Shown here one piece after another: positions 25,928 through 37,408 of a stretch of DNA of 64,000 nucleotides (position 1 is its first letter; each line of letters begins with the position of its first letter). Origin of the DNA: Rhinopithecus roxellana. Lineage: Eukaryota > Chordata > Mammalia > Primates > Cercopithecidae. Location: contig NC_044554.1 of assembly GCF_007565055.1 (NCBI RefSeq), forward strand, positions 140,181,463 to 140,245,462, in the 5' to 3' direction. The position numbers and the translations under genes were made by a program. The notes under the pieces were generated by a model that searched no databases, was not told where the DNA came from, and saw only the letters and a program-made list of their open reading frames with translations.

Positions 25928-28900
25928 ATGGCAGGATCAAGTTCACACATAACAATATTAACCTTAAATGTAAATGGACTAAATGCTCCAATTAAAAGAC
26001 ACAGACTGGCAAACTGGATAAAGAGTCAAGACCCATCAGTCTGCTGTATTCCGGAGACCCATCTCACATGCAGAGACATACATAGGCTCAAAATAAAGGG
26101 ATGGAGGAAGATCTACCAAGCAAATGGAGAACAAAAAAAAAAGGGGGGTTGCAATCCTAGTCTCTGATAAAATAGACTTTAAACCGTCAAAGATCAAAAG
26201 ATACAAAGAAGGCCATTACATAATGGTAAAGGGATCAATTCAACAGGAAGAGCTAACTATCGTAAATATATATGCACCCAATACAGGAGCACCCAAATTC
26301 ATAAAGCAAGTCCTTAGAGACTTACAAAGAGACTTAGACTCCCATACAATAATAATGGGAGACTTGAACACTCCACTGTCAACATTAGACAGATCAACGA
26401 GACAGAAAGTTAACAAGTATGTCCAGGAATTGACTTCATCTCTGCACCAAGTGGACCTAATAGACATCTATAGAACTCTCCACCCCAAATCAACAGAATA
26501 TACATTCTTCTCAGCACCACATCGCACTTACTCCAAAATTGACCACATAATTGGAAGTAAAGCACTCCTTAGCAAATGTACAAGAACAGAAATTATAACA
26601 AACTGTCTCTCAGACCACAGTGCAATCAAACTAGAACTCAAGACTAAGAAACTCAATCAAAACCGCTCAACTACATGGAAACTGAACAACCTGCTCCTGA
26701 ATGACTACTCGCTACATAACAAAATGAAGGCAGAAATAAAGATGTTCTTTGAAGCCAATGAGAACAAAGATACAACATACCAGAATCTCTGGGACACATT
26801 TCAAGCAGTGTGTAGAGGGAAATTTATAGCACTAAATGCCCACAAGAGAAAGCAGGAAAGATCTAAAATTGACACTCTAACATCACAATTAAAAGAACTA
26901 GAGAGGCAAGAGCAAACACATTCAAAAGCTAGCAGAAGGCAAGAAATAACTAAGATCAGAGCAGAACTGAAGGAGATAGAGACACAAAAAACCCTCCAAA
27001 AAATCAGTGAATCCAGGAGTTGGTTTTTTGAAAAAATCAACAAAATTGACAGACCGCTAGCAAGACTAATAAAGAAGAAAAGAGAGAAGAATCAAATAGA
27101 CGCAATAAAAAATGATAAAGGGGATATCACCACCGACCCCACAGAAATACAAACTACCATCAGAGAATACTATAAACACCTCTACACAAATCAACTAGAA
27201 AATCTAGAAGAGATGGATAATTTCCTGGACACTTACACTCTCCCAAGACTAAACCAGGAAGAAGTTGAATCCCTGAATAGACCAATAGCAGGCTCTGAAA
27301 TTGAGGCTACAATCAATAGCCTACCCACCAAAAAAAGTCCAGGACCAGATGGATTCACAGCTGAATTCTACCAGAGGTACAAGGAGGAGCTGGTACCATT
27401 CCTTCTGAAACTATTCCAATCAATAGAAAAAGAGGGAATCCTCCCTAACTCATTTTATGAGGCCAACATCATCCTGATACCAAAGCCTGGCAGAGACACA
27501 ACAAAAAAAGAGAATTTTAGACCAATATCCCTGATGAACATCGATGCAAAAATCCTCAATAAAATACTGGCAAACCGGATTCAGCAGCACATCAAAAAGG
27601 TTATCCACCATGATCAAGTGGGCTTCATCCCTGGGATGCAAGGCTGGTTCAGCATTCGCAAATCAATAAACGTAATCCAGCATATAAACAGAACCAAAGA
27701 CAAGAACCACATGATTATCTCAATAGATGCAGAAAAGGCTTTTGACAAAATTCAACAGCCCTTCATGCTAAAAACGCTCAATAAATTCGGTATTGATGGA
27801 ACGTACCTCAAAATAATAAGAGCTATTTATGACAGACCCACAGCCAATATCATACTGAATGGGCAAAAACTGGAAAAATTCCCTTTGAAAACTGGCACAA
27901 GACAGGGATGCCCTCTCTCACCACTCCTATTCAACATAGTGTTGGAAGTTCTGGCTAGGGCAATCAGGCAAGAGAAAGAAATCAAGGGTATTCAGTTAGG
28001 AAAAGAAGAAGTCAAATTGTCCCTGTTTGCCGATGACATGATTGTATATATAGAAAATCCCATTGTCTCAGCCCAAAATCTCCTTAAGCTGATAAGCAAC
28101 TTCAGCAAAGTCTCAGGATACAAAATTAATGTGCAAAAATCACAAGCATTCTTATACACCAGTAACAGACAAACAGAGAGCCAAATCATGAATGAACTTC
28201 CATTCACAATTGCTTCAAAGAGAATAAAATACCTAGGAATCCAACTTACAAGGGATGTAAAGGACCTCTTCAAGGAGAACTACAAACCACTGCTCAGTGA
28301 AATAAAAGAGGACACAAACAAATGGAAGAACATACCATGCTCATGGATAGGAAGAATCAATATCGTGAAAATGGCCATACTGCCCAAGGTTATTTATAGA
28401 TTCAATGCCATCCCCATCAAGCTACCAATGAGTTTCTTCACAGAATTGGAAAAAAAAAACTGCTTTAAAGTTCATATGGAACCAAAAAAGAGGCCAAGAC
28501 AAAAAAGAGGATTGCCAAGACAATCCTAAGTCAAAAGAACAAAGCTGGAGGCATCACTCTATCTGACTTCAAACTATACTACAAGGCTATAGTAACCAAA
28601 ACAGCATGGTACTGGTACCAAAACAGAGATATAGACCAATGGAACAGAACAGAGTCCTCAGAAATAATACTACACATCTACAGCCATCTGATCTTTGACA
28701 AACCTGAGAGGAACAAGAAATGGGGAAAGGATTCCCTATTTAATAAATGGTGCTGGGAAAATTGGCTAGCCATAAGTAGAAAGCTGAAACTGGATCCTTT
28801 CTTACCCCTTATACGAAAATTAATTCAAGATGGATTAGAGACTTAAATGTTAGACCTAATACCATAAAAACCCTAGAAGAAAACCTAGGTAGTACCATTC

Positions 28901-29769
28901 AGGACATAGGCATGGGCAAGGACTTCATGCCTAAAACACCAAAAGCAATGGCAGCAAAAGCCAAAATTGACAAATGGGATCTAATTAAACTAAAGAGCTT
29001 CTGCACAGCAAAAGAAACTACCATCAGAGTGAACAAGCAACCTACAGAATGGGAGAAAATTTTTGCCATCTACTCATCTGACAAAGGGCTAATATCCAGA
29101 ACCTACAAAGAACTCAAACAAATTTACAAGAAAAAAACAACCCCATCAGAAAGTGGGGAAAGGATATGAACAGACATTTCTCAAAAGAAAACATTCATAC
29201 AGCCAACAGACACATGAAAAAATGCTCATCATCACTCGCCATCAGAGAAATGCAAATCAAAACCACAATGAGATACCATCTCACACCAGTTAGAATGGCG
29301 ATCATTAAAAAGTCAGGAAACAACAGATGCTGGAGAGGATGTGGATAAATAGAAATGCTTTTACACTGTTGGTGGGAGTGTAAATTAGTTCAACCATTGT
29401 GGAAAACAGTGTGGCTATTCCTCAGGGATCTATCACTAGAAATATCATTTGACACAGAGATCCCATTACTGAATATTTACCCAAAGGATTATAAATCATG
29501 CTGCTATAAAGACACATGCACACATATGTTTATTGCAGCACTGTTCACAAAAGCAAAGACTTGGAACCAACCCAAATGTCCATCAGTGATAGACTGGATT
29601 AAGAAAATGTGGTACATATACACCATGGAATATTATGCAGCCATAAAAAAGGATGAGTTCATGTCCTTTGCAGGGACATGGATGCAGCTGGAAACCATCA
29701 TTCTGAGCAAGCTATCACAAGGACAGAAAACCAAACACTGCATGTTTTTTCACTCATAGGTGGGAACTG
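25928..29769 (+). pseudogene. L1 ORF2 (endonuclease-reverse transcriptase), frameshifted
   Basis: Starts MAGSSSHITILTLNVNGLNA at 25928 with the APE-type endonuclease (ETHL near codon 43; SDHS near 26608-26620). A shift in an A10G6 run near 26137-26152 (normally a shorter A-run) breaks the frame. From 26124 an alternative frame stays open to 28529, covering the rest of the endonuclease and the reverse transcriptase, including FADD at 28025-28036. A lengthened A-run at about 28450-28459 shifts it again. A further shift at the A7CAAC tract (29130-29140) and a stop near 29346 lie before the cysteine-rich region (CWWEC near 29364). The protein would be about 1,275 residues if intact. It cannot now be made complete. 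Confidence 0.93.
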
Positions 29770-29985
29770 AACAATGAGAACACTTGGACACAGGGAGGGG
29801 AACATTGCACACTGGGGCCTGTCATGGGGTGAAGGGCTGGGGGAGGGATAGCATTAGGAGAAATACCTAATGTAAATGACGAGTTAATGGGTGCAGCAAA
29901 CTAACAAGACACGTGTTTAACTATGTAACAAACTTTCACGTTGCACACATGTACCTTAGAACTTAAAGTATATATTTTAAAAAAT
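29770..29985 (+). other. L1A 3'UTR with G-rich tract
   Basis: Contains the L1 polypurine tract. 29826-29847 has four G-runs (GGGG, GGG, GGGGG, GGG) able to form a G-quadruplex. It ends 'gaacttaaagta' and a weak A-rich tail. It carries more substitutions than the matching part of L1B. Confidence 0.85.
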
Positions 29986-29998
29986 AATATAGAGTTCA
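29986..29998. repeat. Right target-site duplication of the L1A composite
   Basis: 'aatatagagttca' follows the A-rich tail and matches 21465-21477 with one difference. A second similar word ('aatagagttcaac') occurs at about 30007-30019, so chance similarity in this AT-rich flank is not excluded. Confidence 0.65.
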
Positions 29999-32264
29999 AT
30001 AGTTTTAATAGAGTTCAACAGATATTTAAGGAGCACCTACTAAGTTTCAGGAAGTTAATTTAATGTAGGTTTTTCAGTAGACTTCAAAGACAGGTCAGAT
30101 TTCCCATCCTAAATCATGGGCAACTTTTTGCTACTAGTATAGACATTAATTGGTAACTTTGGGCATCTAACAAATATTTGAAGGGAATTCAGATTATTAA
30201 GCTAAATAACCTTGTTTATTAATATTTGCTTGGCATATTCAAATATGAATGACACCCCAAATCACCAGACAAAGCAATTTCAAAATGCAACATAGGCAGT
30301 TCAACATGTGAAAAAAGAGAGTATACATTTATTTTGGAAAAATACCTTTACTTTCATCACTGAAAGGCCAATTAATACTTTTCAAATGTCTTCAGTGGTA
30401 TAGAATAACTTTAAATCAATAATTGTGTAACATTAGAACATATTATATCTGCTACATTCTAATCTATTTTTCTTAATCAATTTTTAGATGCTGTATTTTG
30501 TAAAACTTGCAAAATTCGAGAAAAAAATTACACCTCTCTAGCTCCTTCACACATTATTTCCCTTACCTATATTCTGTGAAGAATACCACAGCTTCACAAC
30601 TTAAAAAGAAATACTTCTAATAAAACTTGTTTCTATTCTCTGAAAATTAGTTAAGTGTTTTTTACCTTTTGTTTTTCTTCACACATCAGCAGTCTTTTTC
30701 CAATTCTGTAACAAGAAGCATAACTTTGCATTTTGAAAATGCCAATCACCTTAAAAGTTCTCTCATGCTAGAAATAGAAAAAAACAGAACAATTCTCCTT
30801 TTTCTAATGCTATGAAAGAGTGGTTTTACATACACATTAATTATCTTGTAGAAAAATGATAAGAAATAAGAATCAGGCTACTTGAATTATATTGAAAATA
30901 TTGATATTTTTAATCAAATTGAAGAATTATATAGTCTAACACATGAATCAGTAAATCCATTATTATTTAGATTGCATTTTTTGTCATTGATTTACATCTT
31001 GAGGGACTCAGATGACTCCCTGCAATATCATGATCTGTTTTTGTTTCCAGTCATGATGCTATAATTTATATAAAATATTCAAGCTGACTTGTACATAAAC
31101 TAATTGACAGATGTAGGAATTGTCATTTGGGGATTAATCATTTTGCCAGTACATTCAAGTACATGTTAAATAATTCTAAGATGTATGTAAAGGAAACATC
31201 CCCTCTCCTTTTCTCTCCAATATTATCTAATATTTTATTTTTAAAATATGCCTAGCCCTTATACCATTTTCTCCTATTTGAAATTATGACCATATAAACA
31301 GATAATAAATGGAGATGAATTCCAAATAGGAATATTTTATAAGATAAAACTAGTTTCAATTTGCATTATCATCAACAAATAGCCAAATCACCCTTTTTCT
31401 CTATATTAAAATACTAGCAACATGTGGCATTCATTTACCAGATTTAAATTTTAAAAATGACCTGTATTTTTACATGAGTCAGAACAAAGTGAGACTCTAG
31501 TCCAGAGAAATAGTACTGCAGCCTGAATCTAGATACAGTATTGAAATCAAATTCTGAATATTATTGGATATTTACGGTCACTCATTTAGGTTAATGACTC
31601 ATTTAGATGTGCTTTCTATACTGAACAGATTACAGAGATTAGATAAAATATATTACTGTCATTTTGTACCAATCAATAAGAAAGCAAAATCTCCTGGAAG
31701 CTCTTTTTAGTGGGTGATCAAATGTTCATAAAATAACTCATAAAGATTATTCTTGTAAGTTTTAATGTCCTTACATTTTGGCATTTGATTATCAAGAATT
31801 CATTGAACAACATATGTGAGCAGGACCTCTATTTCTTGTTAAGTTATTTCTCTAAAAATTTGGAATTTAATCATTCGAGACAGATGAGAACAAATGGCAA
31901 CTTCCCAATGAACATCAAAGGGAAGACCACAGAGAAAATGTCTTTTATTTTTGCTCATTCATTCATTCAACAAGTATTTATTGAACACCTGTTATGCATG
32001 AAGCACTATTCTAGTTGCTGGAAATTCATCAATGATTAAAATATACAAAGTTTCTGCCCTCATATTGCTTATAATTATTATTTATATAACTGTAAGATTA
32101 GATTGCCTATATAACTTAGAATTAATATAACACTCTCTCCACCTCTTCTCATTCTTAAAGTGTATATACAATAAAAACCCAAAACAAAATTCAACAAAAC
32201 ATAAAACAGTTAATCTAGTCAATTTCTGGGCTAGGTTTTATAATTAAATGACAATTATATTCAT
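29999..32264. other. DGKB intron, mostly unassigned
   Basis: AT-rich. 31955-32060 ('cattcattcaacaagtattt', then 'aagcactattctagttgctgg') is a decayed ancient mammalian repeat of unassigned family. 30666-30767 is an open minus-strand stretch with exon-like splice sites (see findings). Nothing else recognised. Confidence 0.45.
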
Positions 32265-32590
32265 ATTATTATATTATTTGACTTATTTTGACAAATGGAA
32301 CATTACGGAAGTGATGTGTAAGCTCCAGATCCTATGCTTTGTGGGGTACATAAATGTCACCTTCCCCTTCTTGGAGCATTGTCATGAGACTTCTGTGTTA
32401 ATAAGCCCCGAATGGAAAACCACTAGGAGAGGGAGACACAGTATCCTGGCTGGGCTTAGCCTCTGGCTCCTCCACCAGATTACTATAGCTAAAGAACTGC
32501 CAGGCTAATTCACAGAAATATGAGAAACAATAACTTACTGCTGATTAAAGCTACTAAAAACTTAGTCTCGTGTGCTAAGAACAAATAAAA
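32265..32590 (+). mobile_element. Probable MLT1-type MaLR LTR, diverged
   Basis: The 3' half reads 'gaactgccaggctaattcac', 'agaaatatgagaaacaataa' and 'aaagctactaaaaacttag', resembling the terminal part of MLT1 LTRs. The 5' half is poorly preserved. Old, non-coding. Confidence 0.5.
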
Positions 32591-33771
32591 CTAAAACTAG
32601 CCTGGTGTGCTCAGAACAAATAGATAAAAGACACAAAAACATATATACCAGACACTGTGATAAATGCAACATATGCAAAACTCAGCAAAAGCTTTCATAA
32701 TCTTTGTCTATAGTCTCTAACGTATTGTATAGAGGAAAAGACACGGACTCTTCAAATAGTCACACAAATATTGTGAAATTGCTATGGTGGCATGTAAAAG
32801 AAAGAAAAGTAAAAATATTTTATGATAGGTTGTGATTCCTAGGGGGAAGCACATTTCTGGCACAGGCGACTTGTAAGTGCAAAGTCACTGTGGGAGAAAG
32901 GAGCTGATACCAGAAACCAGTGGAAAGAAGGCCTATGAGCCTGCAATAGAGGGTTAGCTCATGAAGAGATAAGATTGTGCTAGTAGGTTATGGCCAGGCA
33001 TTTAGCTATGTAGCATATTTGACATGTGGAGGATACAGTTAGTGGTAGTGCTTGTATTAAAAAAAAAAAAAAATGGGGTTTCTTTGTGTATGTGCGTTTT
33101 ATCTTTTTAAGCAATTATTTGCTACAAGAGCATTCGGGAAATAGAAGCAAAACATGCTCCAAAAAATCAGCAGAGGCAGTGCTTAAATTTCATTACTAAG
33201 GCTTCTTTCATATCTAAACTCTTAGAGTGGAAACTAAGTAACCTAAATAAATCTAATAATGAAAATGAATTAGAGAGAAATGAGCTTTGGTAATTGTGAT
33301 TGTCTTTCAATTGTACAATTAGACTTTAATAGGAAAGAAAAGAAATATGATAGGACAGTTAAATACTGTATATAACCAGGCAAATCAACAAGTTTCTATT
33401 CTACAGGTTAGCTCTATACTGTGTGGCCATCGACTTTATTGACTCAGTATAATATAAAGAATATGCAAAATTTTGAAAGTGATGAAATTTTTCCGACACT
33501 ACTATTATTCTCATAAATGTGCCAAATGAAAAAATAACAATTATTTCCAATAAAACAACTAGTGCACATTTCTGTTAAAAACAAGGTTTGCTTTCCTCTA
33601 AGCTCTAAAAATATAGACATAGCAATTAACAACCCTGAAATTCCCGTCCTTTGCCTGCAAGAATCACAATAAAATTATTGCCCAGAAGTGCTGGCAAGTG
33701 ACCAAAATGAGGAGGCATTTTGGGGGATTACTGGTTTAAACAATAACTCCTTCAAACAGGGCAAGCAAAGG
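32591..33771. other. DGKB intron, no clear feature
   Basis: 32640-32960 has phrases of a decayed ancient repeat ('gggggaagcacatttctggc', 'gtgcaaagtcactgtggga'), family not assigned. There is an A14 run at about 33060-33073. Otherwise unassigned. Confidence 0.4.
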
Positions 33772-33870
33772 AAAAAAAAAAAAAAAAAAAGGAAGGAAGA
33801 AAGGAAAGGAAGGAAGGGAAGGAGGGAGGGAGGGAGGAAGGAAGGAAGGAATGGAAGGGAAGGAAAAGGA
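33772..33870. repeat. Purine tract: A-run plus (GGAA)n/(GGGA)n
   Basis: About 100 bases containing almost only A and G, moving from A18 into GGAA and GGGA repeats. It could adopt triplex DNA, and GGAA arrays can bind ETS factors. Intronic, likely length-polymorphic. Confidence 0.92.
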
Positions 33871-34475
33871 GAAAATCTGTATTTTTGTTAGATTCAGTCA
33901 TCACAATAGAGTAATTTTCTCTCATCATCCATAAATCTATCATCTTGCTAATACGTAGGTAAAATCATTTTCATTGTAGCACATAATATATATTAATAAG
34001 CTACTAGACTTTTTCTAATATTCTACTTTCCTTTCCACTTTAGATTTAACAATCATATAATAATCACTGTTCTGCTTGCGAATGAATCATATGCAATAGT
34101 AAGGAAATAGCTAAGAGGGAGATGCCGCCCATGAGAGATTTAATCATAGGAAATGGCTGACTTTTTATTTCCAATAACCATCTGCACTCATGGTAAATCA
34201 GGTGCTAATGAAGCTCAGGCCCAGACTGCACAGGAGCATAAATCTCAAGAACCAAAAGTCGTGGAGCAACAGACCTCAGAAAAACAGAATTTTCTAAGGA
34301 AATGCACCAAAATTATCATATAGAAGGTCACCATCTGCAAATGTGTCACATAAGTGAATATATTTGGTAGGCCTAATACCACTTTATGACACTGGCTGTA
34401 AACATCAAATTTCTACTTTTCTTTTGAAACTTACCACTTTCAAATACTGTGATCATTTATGGTTTTTTATGTCCT
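33871..34475. other. DGKB intron, no recognised feature
   Basis: Unassigned AT-rich sequence between the purine tract and an L2 remnant. Confidence 0.45.
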
Positions 34476-34600
34476 CCTAGATAGTCAACATCTTGAGGGT
34501 AGGGGCTCTTCATTCCAGTTTAATTTTTATCACCTCCATAGTGGTTTGTCCTTATAAGTACTTGATATTTGGAGAGTTAATAATGAGAATAAATTTATTA
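34476..34600 (+). mobile_element. L2 (LINE-2) 3'-end remnant
   Basis: 'tagatagtcaacatcttgag' then 'ggtaggggctcttcattcca' follows the pattern of the L2 3' terminus. Ancient; could alternatively be MIR, which shares its tail with L2. Confidence 0.5.
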
Positions 34601-35292
34601 ATGGTAGAATCCTACTTTTAGGGCAGAAAAGTTTTGCAGAAATTTTTTCTCCAGTGGAGGAGGAAGCCAAGTCTTAATGCAGTAGAATTTGTACCAGAAT
34701 TTATCTTCTGAGAGTCAATAAATGTACCTATATCTTCTAAGAGTTTTTGTCTCAGTAATTATAATCTTTAACTTCACGTCTTGCTCACTCATTGCTGGAG
34801 TGATATATGTAAAAGAATCAGAACAGAGTTAGAAGGAGAAGGGATAGCCCAGAACTGACAGTATAAATTCAAATCCTGTCACAAAGTGATGCAAGTCTAA
34901 GGACTGGACAAAATAATTTCCTTTTTGTATATAGTATATTTATATATGTATATTTGTATAATACATAGATCATATCTACCTTGTAATTATTAATGTTTAT
35001 ATTCTTAGCTACTGGCAAATAATACAAAAGCAAAGACCTGGTAAAGATGAGGTATGAGATCTCTATTAACTCTTGAACCAACCTAAGTTCTATACCGTCC
35101 AACACTTCACTTAGCCTCATTATTCTCTACTTCCCATGAATGCAGAAATCTTAGTCAAGTGTTATTAAGCCTTTTATTTTCATTTCTTTTCTGTAAAAAA
35201 TACAATTAGCACAAAAAAGAAATCTGGTTGCTAGAGCCAATTAGTCTGAAAATAGCTTTATAAATTGTATTAGGTAAATATTAATACTTAGA
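34601..35292. other. DGKB intron, no recognised feature
   Basis: Unassigned, with a TATA-rich stretch near 34926-34965. Confidence 0.4.
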
Positions 35293-35480
35293 GCAGTGGT
35301 TTTTAATTTTCTGTGGATCACAGATACTTGAAGAATTTGATGACAGGTGTGAACCATCTACCTTGATATAAACACATGATATATATGTGCAGAATTATGG
35401 CTAAAATTTCAGGAGTTTTACAGTCTTGAAATCTATTAATAATGCCCAGGACTGTGTAAGTCCAGCTCAGAAGTTCTGAC
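35293..35480 (+). mobile_element. Non-autonomous hAT (MER5/Charlie-like) DNA transposon
   Basis: Begins 'gagcagtggtttttaatttt' then 'ctgtggatcacagatacttg', with 'atttcaggagttttacagtc' further in, a familiar MER1-group pattern. Exact subfamily not claimed. Old. Confidence 0.5.
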
Positions 35481-36340
35481 TATAGTTGTATTTGCAATCT
35501 GAGAAATTAACAAAGATCTTAGGTGGAATTCATCATACATGACAGACTTTAGATGTAGATTGTCTTTTATTTCTTATCCAAAAAGTTAGTCAATACCAGA
35601 ATTTATCATGCTAGATTACAATTTTAAACTGTGTTTTCATATATCCACATGAAATCCACATAAAACAAAATAATGAATCTTTTCATTTAAAACTGAGAAG
35701 ACAGACACATTTTACCATCACTGTATATTTCTGGACGTGATATATAGAGTTGTATTCAGGTAATGTTATGCAGTACTAATAAGCATTCACAAAATTAGAG
35801 TTGCTTACATCTGATGAGTGGGTTTTTAACCCTCAGAACCTAATTAATGCATACTCCTGCCTCAGGCAAATTGACATTGCTGTATCCTGAATGTGTTGAC
35901 ATTTGACCTATGGGAAGCTGACTTGCTGTTAGTGAGAGGAACATCTGTATTCGCATCCTACAACGCATTATTTTCACATTTACTGCTTTATTCTCTTTCA
36001 TTTGTCTTAATACATGACAAAAAAAATTGACAAATCTTTGTTTCATAATGCAAATTATTGTACCTGAAGCCAAATTCAATCTATTCTCAATTCAACACAT
36101 AGGATGAACTGAGAAAGGATTTTATGGCATCTAATTAGGCATATTTTTAAAGAAAAATTAATATTAAATATAGATGCTATTAAAAGCTAAGTATCAGATT
36201 TGAACTTCAATTTTCTTCAAAGATTTTCTCTGGAAAGGAACATATGTTTGTAATTATATACTTTATTGTGTCAAAATTGTAGAAAATTAATGACAAAATG
36301 TGAAGAAACCTGTAACTTACATTATAGCCTTCAGTGTAAG
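35481..36340. other. DGKB intron, no recognised feature
   Basis: Unassigned AT-rich sequence upstream of the nested-repeat block. Confidence 0.4.
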
Positions 36341-36637
36341 GACAATGGTCTCCAATTTACATGGCTCAACTTATGATTTTCATAGTTTACAATGGTGTGA
36401 AAGCAATGCACACTCAGCAAAAACTATACTTCAGGTTTTGAATTTTGACCCTTTCCCAGGCTAGACACATGTGGTGCAACATTCTTGCATTGCCAGGCAG
36501 CGTCAGTCAACCTCAGCTCCCAGCCATGCTATCTTGAGGATAAACAATTGATAGTCTGTAGTGTACTGTGTTTCCAGATAGTTTTGCCCAACTGTAGGCT
36601 AATGCAAGTGTTCTCAGCACGTTTAAGATAGGCTAGG
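36341..36637 (+). mobile_element. Tigger-type DNA transposon, piece 1 of 4
   Basis: 'caacttatgattttcatagt' and 'ttacaatggtgtgaaagcaa' start it, and 'ttttgcccaactgtaggcta' and 'gcacgtttaagataggctag' end it. I recognise this as a non-autonomous Tigger/MER element (exact name not claimed). It stops at the MaLR LTR and resumes at 36982. Confidence 0.75.
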
Positions 36638-36976
36638 TGATATGGTTTGGTTGTGTCCCTACCCAAATCTCATCTTGAATTGTAGCTCCCATAATTCCCA
36701 TGTGTCCTGGGAGGGATCCAGTGAGAGGTAATTGAATCATAAAGGTGGGTTTTTCCCTTGCTGTTCTCCTGTTAGTGAATAAGTCTCACGAGATCTGATG
36801 GTTTTATAAAGGGGAGTTTCCCTGCACACACTTTTGCCTCCTGCCATGTAAGATGTTCCTTTGCTATTCCTTCACCTTCCGCCATATGGAACTGTGAGTC
36901 CATTAAACCTCTTTCCTTTATAATTTACCCAGTCTCAGGTATATCTTTATTAGCAATGTGAGAATAGGCTAATACA
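36638..36976 (+). mobile_element. MaLR solo LTR (THE1/MST type), sense
   Basis: A TG...CA-bounded LTR starting 'tgatatggtttggttgtgtc' and ending 'ggctaatacac'-like, with the typical 'aactgtgagtccattaaacc' near the 3' end. It is flanked by an exact 5-bp target duplication 'ctagg' (36633-36637 and 36977-36981). Solitary LTR without internal coding sequence. Confidence 0.93.
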
Positions 36977-36981
36977 CTAGG

Positions 36982-37015
36982 CCAAGCTATGATGCTCATA
37001 TGATGTTAGGTATAT
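36982..37015 (+). mobile_element. Tigger-type DNA transposon, piece 2 of 4
   Basis: 'ccaagctatgatgctcatat' and 'gatgttaggtatat' continue directly from piece 1 in the expected order. Confidence 0.75.
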
Positions 37016-37377
37016 TGTATTAGTCTGTTTTCACACTGCTCTTAAGAAATACCGAAGACTGGGTAATTTATAAAGGAAAGAGGTTTAATTGACTCATAGT
37101 TCCACATGGCTTGGAAGAAACTTACAGTCATGGTGGAAAGTTGAAGGGGAAGCAAGGACCTTTGTCACAGGGTGGCAGGAGAGACAGAAGAGGGGAAACT
37201 GCCAAACACTGTTAAACCTCCAGATCTCATGAGAACTCACTATCATGAGAACAGCATGAGAGAAACCACCCGCATGATCCATTCACCCCCCATCAGGTTC
37301 CTACTTGATACATGGGGATTATGGGAATTAAAATTTGAGATGAGATTTGAGTAGGGGCACAGAGCCAAACCATATCA
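37016..37377 (-). mobile_element. MaLR solo LTR (THE1/MST type), antisense
   Basis: Starts 'tgtattagtctgttttcaca', the reverse of a MaLR LTR 3' end, and ends 'gccaaaccatatca'. It is flanked by 'tatat' (37011-37015) and 'tatac' (37378-37382), a 5-bp duplication with one later change. It lies 39 bases from the first LTR in opposite orientation. Confidence 0.92.
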
Positions 37378-37382
37378 TATAC

Positions 37383-37408
37383 TAAATGCATTTTTGACAT
37401 GATATTTT
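37383..37408 (+). mobile_element. Tigger-type DNA transposon, piece 3 of 4
   Basis: 'taaatgcatttttgacatga' then 'tatttt' continues the same element after the second LTR, ending in the 'atatttt' that recurs at 41766-41772. Confidence 0.7.

Larger units (their letters stand above)
23820..29985 (+). mobile_element. Full-length L1 ('L1A'), intact ORF1, broken ORF2
   Basis: All L1 parts are present in order: 5'UTR (23820-24847), ORF1 (24848-25864), 63-base spacer, ORF2 (25928-29769), and a 3'UTR ending 'gaacttaaagta' with a short A-rich tail. The element begins abruptly at 'ggtggagcaagatggccgaa', the L1 5' terminus, directly against the inverted fragment. It is antisense to DGKB. ORF2 frameshifts mean it cannot encode a complete L1 machinery now, but an open 338-codon ORF1 and about 800 open ORF2 codons show modest age. 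Confidence 0.95.

Noticed and set aside
33688..33943. Lys/Glu/Gly-rich or Phe/Ser/Pro-rich proteins across the purine tract
   Set aside because: Both are low-complexity translations of the A-run and GGAA repeat.
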